A DNA stretch of 59,950 bases. Source: Streptomyces sp. NRRL B-1140. GTDB lineage: Bacteria; Actinomycetota; Actinomycetes; Streptomycetales; Streptomycetaceae. The translations under genes and the position numbers were made by a program. The stretch spans positions 1-59,950 of the forward strand of contig NZ_LGEA01000109.1 of assembly GCF_001280065.1 (NCBI RefSeq). The letters are read 5' to 3'. The notes under the pieces were generated by a model. The model ran no database searches, was not told where the DNA came from, and worked only from the letters and a program-made list of their open reading frames with translations. Positions 57,803 through 59,950 of the stretch are shown piece after piece (within the stretch, counting starts at the first letter, position 1; the number at the start of each line of letters is the position of its first letter).

Positions 57803-58918
57803 TCAGGCCCTCGGATAGCGGGCGAGCCAGCCCGGGGACGAGCCGCCCGGGCCGTGCAGGGCCGGGCCCTGGGTCATCTCCATCGCGAAGTCGTCGGCCA
57901 GCTCCAGCATCGTGGGACGGCCCTCCAGCTCGGCCAGCCAGGCCGGGGGGAGGGCCGTCTCGCCGTGCAGGGCGCCCAGCAGGCCGCCGGTCAGCGCGGC
58001 GGTGGCGGCGGACGGGCCGTCGTGGTTGACGGCGAGACACAGCCCGTGCCGGACGTCGGCGGCGACGAGGGCGCAGTACACGGCGGCGGCGACGAGCCCC
58101 TCGGCCGTACCCGCCCCGGCCAGCTCGGCCACCCGCTCCGGACCCGGCATGCCCTGCCGCACGGCGCCCAGCGCATGCTGCAACGCGTCCGACACCGGCT
58201 GGTGCCCGGGCCTGGCGGCCAGCAGCGCGAGGGTGCGCTGCACGGCGGCGTCGACGCTCTCGCCCAGCGCCAGCGCGTGCACGATCACGGCGTACGCGCC
58301 CGCCGCGAGGCAGGCCGCGGGATGGCCGTGGGTCTGCGCGGCACACTCCACGGCGAGCTGGGCGACCAGTTGCGGCTCCCAGCCCACGAGCAACCCGAAG
58401 GGCGCCGACCGGGCGGCCGCCTCGGGCCCGGCCTCACCGGGGTTCTTCGGCGCCTCGGGCGTGCCCATGGTCTCGTCGCCGAGCCCCAGCAGCAGAGTGC
58501 GGCTGGGGTCCCGCCGTACGTAGAGCCACTCCTCGCGGGCCAGCCATCCGTCTTCCTTGCGGCGTTCGTCGGGCCCCCAGTCGCGCTGGGTGGCGGCCCA
58601 GCGCAGATACGCCCGGTGCAGATCGGTCGGCGGATGCCAGGCCCCGGTATCCCGTCTGACCTGGGCCCGGATCAGTCCGTCGACGGAGAACAGGGTGAGC
58701 TGGGTGAGGTGCGTGACGGCGCCGCGTCTGCCGTAGGCGGGGGCCAGGTCCACCAGGCCCTCCGCCCCGTGTGCCTCCCGGATCCCCTGGAGGGTCAGCC
58801 CGTCGACGGGCGTCCCCAGCGCGTCTCCCACGGCCACGCCGAGCAGGGTCCCCCGCACCCGGCTGCGGAAGTCCTGCTGCTCCGTACGGCCCCAGACGGC
58901 GCCGGCAGTCGCACCCAC
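57803..58918 (-). CDS. ADP-ribosylglycohydrolase family protein
   Basis: A 371-residue protein. RVRGTLLGVAVGDALGTPVD near the start and CLAVNHDGPSAATAALTGGL with metal-binding Asp late in the chain are the ARH landmarks; LTQLTLFSVDGLIRAQVRRD replaces the usual T-D-DT metal pair (TQLTLFS has no Asp), so activity is doubtful. Removal of ADP-ribose from proteins is the family function. GTG 58918 is preferred: gggagg lies five bases upstream, whereas the GTG at 58945 has none. It converges on the symporter gene. Confidence 0.85.
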   Translation of the reverse strand: MGATAGAVWGRTEQQDFRSRVRGTLLGVAVGDALGTPVDGLTLQGIREAHGAEGLVDLAPAYGRRGAVTHLTQLTLFSVDGLIRAQVRRDTGAWHPPTDLHRAYLRWAATQRDWGPDERRKEDGWLAREEWLYVRRDPSRTLLLGLGDETMGTPEAPKNPGEAGPEAAARSAPFGLLVGWEPQLVAQLAVECAAQTHGHPAACLAAGAYAVIVHALALGESVDAAVQRTLALLAARPGHQPVSDALQHALGAVRQGMPGPERVAELAGAGTAEGLVAAAVYCALVAADVRHGLCLAVNHDGPSAATAALTGGLLGALHGETALPPAWLAELEGRPTMLELADDFAMEMTQGPALHGPGGSSPGWLARYPRA

Positions 58919-59075
58919 CTCGACCTCCCAGGGAACCGTCCACACGTACGACGCCCTGCACTGTAATCGAACGGGGACGGGGGGTTCGGAGAGCGGAACG
59001 CCGCCTTCACGGGCGGCTCACGGACCGTAGCTCTGAGCACTCGGGGGTATCGGACAGACGTGCGAGGATCCCTGA

Positions 59076-59597
59076 GTGAACGATCTACGCGTACGCCCGG
59101 CCACCGAGGCCGATCTGTCCACTCTCGTCCGCCTCCGCGACGACGCGGCCCGCTGGATGCTGGCCCGGGGCATCACGGGGCAGTGGCAGCCGGGCGAGCT
59201 CGACGAGTCCCACTTCCGCCGGGTCATGACGCACGGCGAGGTGTGGCTCGCCGAGGTCGGAGGGCACGTCGCGGGCGCCTGGGAACTCTGGTGGGAGGAC
59301 GAGGCCGCCTGGGGCCCGCAGCCGCCCGTGGCCGGGTACGTGCACCGGCTCATGGTGGACCGGAGCACCGCCCCGCCCGGGGCGGGCCGACGTCTGCTGC
59401 GTTCCGCCGAACACCGCGTGGCCGCGGCCGGACGGACCCGCGTACGCCTGGACTGCCTGGCCGGCAGCGTCCCGCTCACCACCTACTACCGGGGCGCCGG
59501 ATACCGCGTCGTGGGCCACAAGGAGGGCAAGCCCCAGCCGGGCGGGACGCCCAAGTCCTTCACGCTGCTGGAGAAGGAACTCGGGCGGGCTGTCTGA
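59076..59597 (+). CDS. GNAT family acetyltransferase
   Basis: A 173-residue acetyl-CoA-dependent transferase from a GTG at 59076 (gaggatccctga before it). DLRVRPATEADLSTLVRLRD opens the fold, the acetyl-CoA loop is LMVDRSTAPPGAGRRLLRSA (PPGAGR instead of the usual Q/RxxGxG), and VPLTTYYRGAGYRVVG closes it. The substrate is unknown. Confidence 0.88.
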   Translation: MNDLRVRPATEADLSTLVRLRDDAARWMLARGITGQWQPGELDESHFRRVMTHGEVWLAEVGGHVAGAWELWWEDEAAWGPQPPVAGYVHRLMVDRSTAPPGAGRRLLRSAEHRVAAAGRTRVRLDCLAGSVPLTTYYRGAGYRVVGHKEGKPQPGGTPKSFTLLEKELGRAV

Positions 59598-59828
59598 GAC
59601 TCGTCCCGGGGGTTGCCGGACTTCGGCGTCATCAGTGGGGGCCGTGATCGATGACGGGTGGATGTCAGCCTCACGGGCGAACGGCCTGCCGACTCTCACC
59701 GCATCATGGCCCAGCGCTGCCTCCTCGGCTGCGAGTCGTGCTGGTGCTTCGCTCCTCGTACGGTACCGGCGAACGCCCCCGGGGCACCGTGGAGACGGCG
59801 CGGGCCGCATGACTCGTTCCCGGCATGC
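59598..59828. other. Intergenic, nothing recognised
   Basis: Frames here are Arg/Ser-rich on both strands without ribosome sites. Only the promoterless gap between two convergent genes. Confidence 0.4.
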
Positions 59829-59950
59829 CTAGGCCGCGTCCCGCTCGGCGGGGCGGCAGTCTCGGCATCGGCCGGGCTGCACCGACCGGAAGGCTCGTTC
59901 GCAGCCGTCGCAGGTCTGGAGCGGGGCCGGGCGGGGGGTGGGCGCCGGGT
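59829..59950 (-). CDS. C-terminal end of a zinc-ribbon protein (cut by window edge)
   Basis: The minus strand ends with LQTCDGCERAFRSVQPGRCR, then DCRPAERDAA and TAG at 59829-59831. Two CxxC pairs make a zinc ribbon preceded by a Pro-rich linker. The rest of the gene lies beyond the window, so the product is unknown. Confidence 0.6.
   Translation of the reverse strand, partial: PAPTPRPAPLQTCDGCERAFRSVQPGRCRDCRPAERDAA

Overview
This window is very GC-rich DNA from an actinomycete, almost certainly a Streptomyces. The evidence is the codon bias towards G or C in the third position, frequent GTG and TTG starts, a density of IclR, LacI, GntR, MerR, MarR and ArsR regulators, an XRE/DUF5753 regulator beside a DUF397 protein, GPP34 and SAM-methyltransferase (Methyltransf_19-like) families, and a tandem copy of the Cys-free intergenic motif built around cgcgcagttccccgcgcccc that is scattered through Streptomyces genomes. 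No window-wide database search was possible; all calls come from motifs, domain order and context.

Layout. 1-2 kb: a tandem-duplicated IclR regulator. 2-13 kb: an accessory, conflict-type region. An LCAT-like lipase/esterase is divergent (20 bp between start codons) from a caspase-like/P-loop NTPase, which is translationally coupled (14-nt overlap) to a separate 14-bladed WD40 protein; then come a RES-domain toxin and, 680 bp away, an Xre/MbcA-type antitoxin. A tRNA-Arg(CCU) with terminator follows, then a PadR-membrane protein pair, a tyrosine-recombinase remnant and a TRADD-N-associated-type two-TM protein, which looks like the residue of an integrated element. 13.5-18 kb: NUDIX hydrolase, small zinc-ribbon protein, PIG-L deacetylase, and a coupled pair of a cis-prenyltransferase with an MpaB/Lcp-type oxygenase that carries C-terminal EF-hands.

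18-33.5 kb: a fructan locus. A GntR/FCD regulator precedes a secreted GH32 fructan hydrolase with an unusual nested domain insertion; after an RDD protein and a large TerD-like protein come a PfkB sugar kinase, an antibiotic-monooxygenase-fold protein, a divergent sugar ABC importer (binding protein, permease, ATPase), two LacI regulators and a secreted GH68 levansucrase. The same TGTCAWCGATGACA-type operator lies in front of the GH32 gene and between the kinase and the importer, so levan synthesis, extracellular hydrolysis, uptake and phosphorylation are probably a single regulated circuit.

33.5-46 kb: GNAT coupled to a second IF-1 gene; a HEAT-repeat protein coupled to a MerR-HEAT fusion; an Eis C-terminal-domain remnant; a VOC protein and a small coupled partner; a GH11 xylanase coupled to a CE4 deacetylase; a methyltransferase; a 112-bp tandem repeat; an AbiEii-like nucleotidyltransferase; MarR; an MFS transporter divergent from an ArsR-type regulator over a palindrome; and glutathione peroxidase. 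46-60 kb is more ordinary chromosome: MerR/GyrI-like regulator, DUF397 and XRE pair, GPP34 protein, a membrane-anchored D,D-carboxypeptidase with a very long acidic N-terminus, a polytopic membrane protein, an EthD-like protein divergent from an SDR over a TetR-type palindrome, a sodium:solute symporter, an ADP-ribosylglycohydrolase, a GNAT acetyltransferase and the end of a zinc-ribbon gene.
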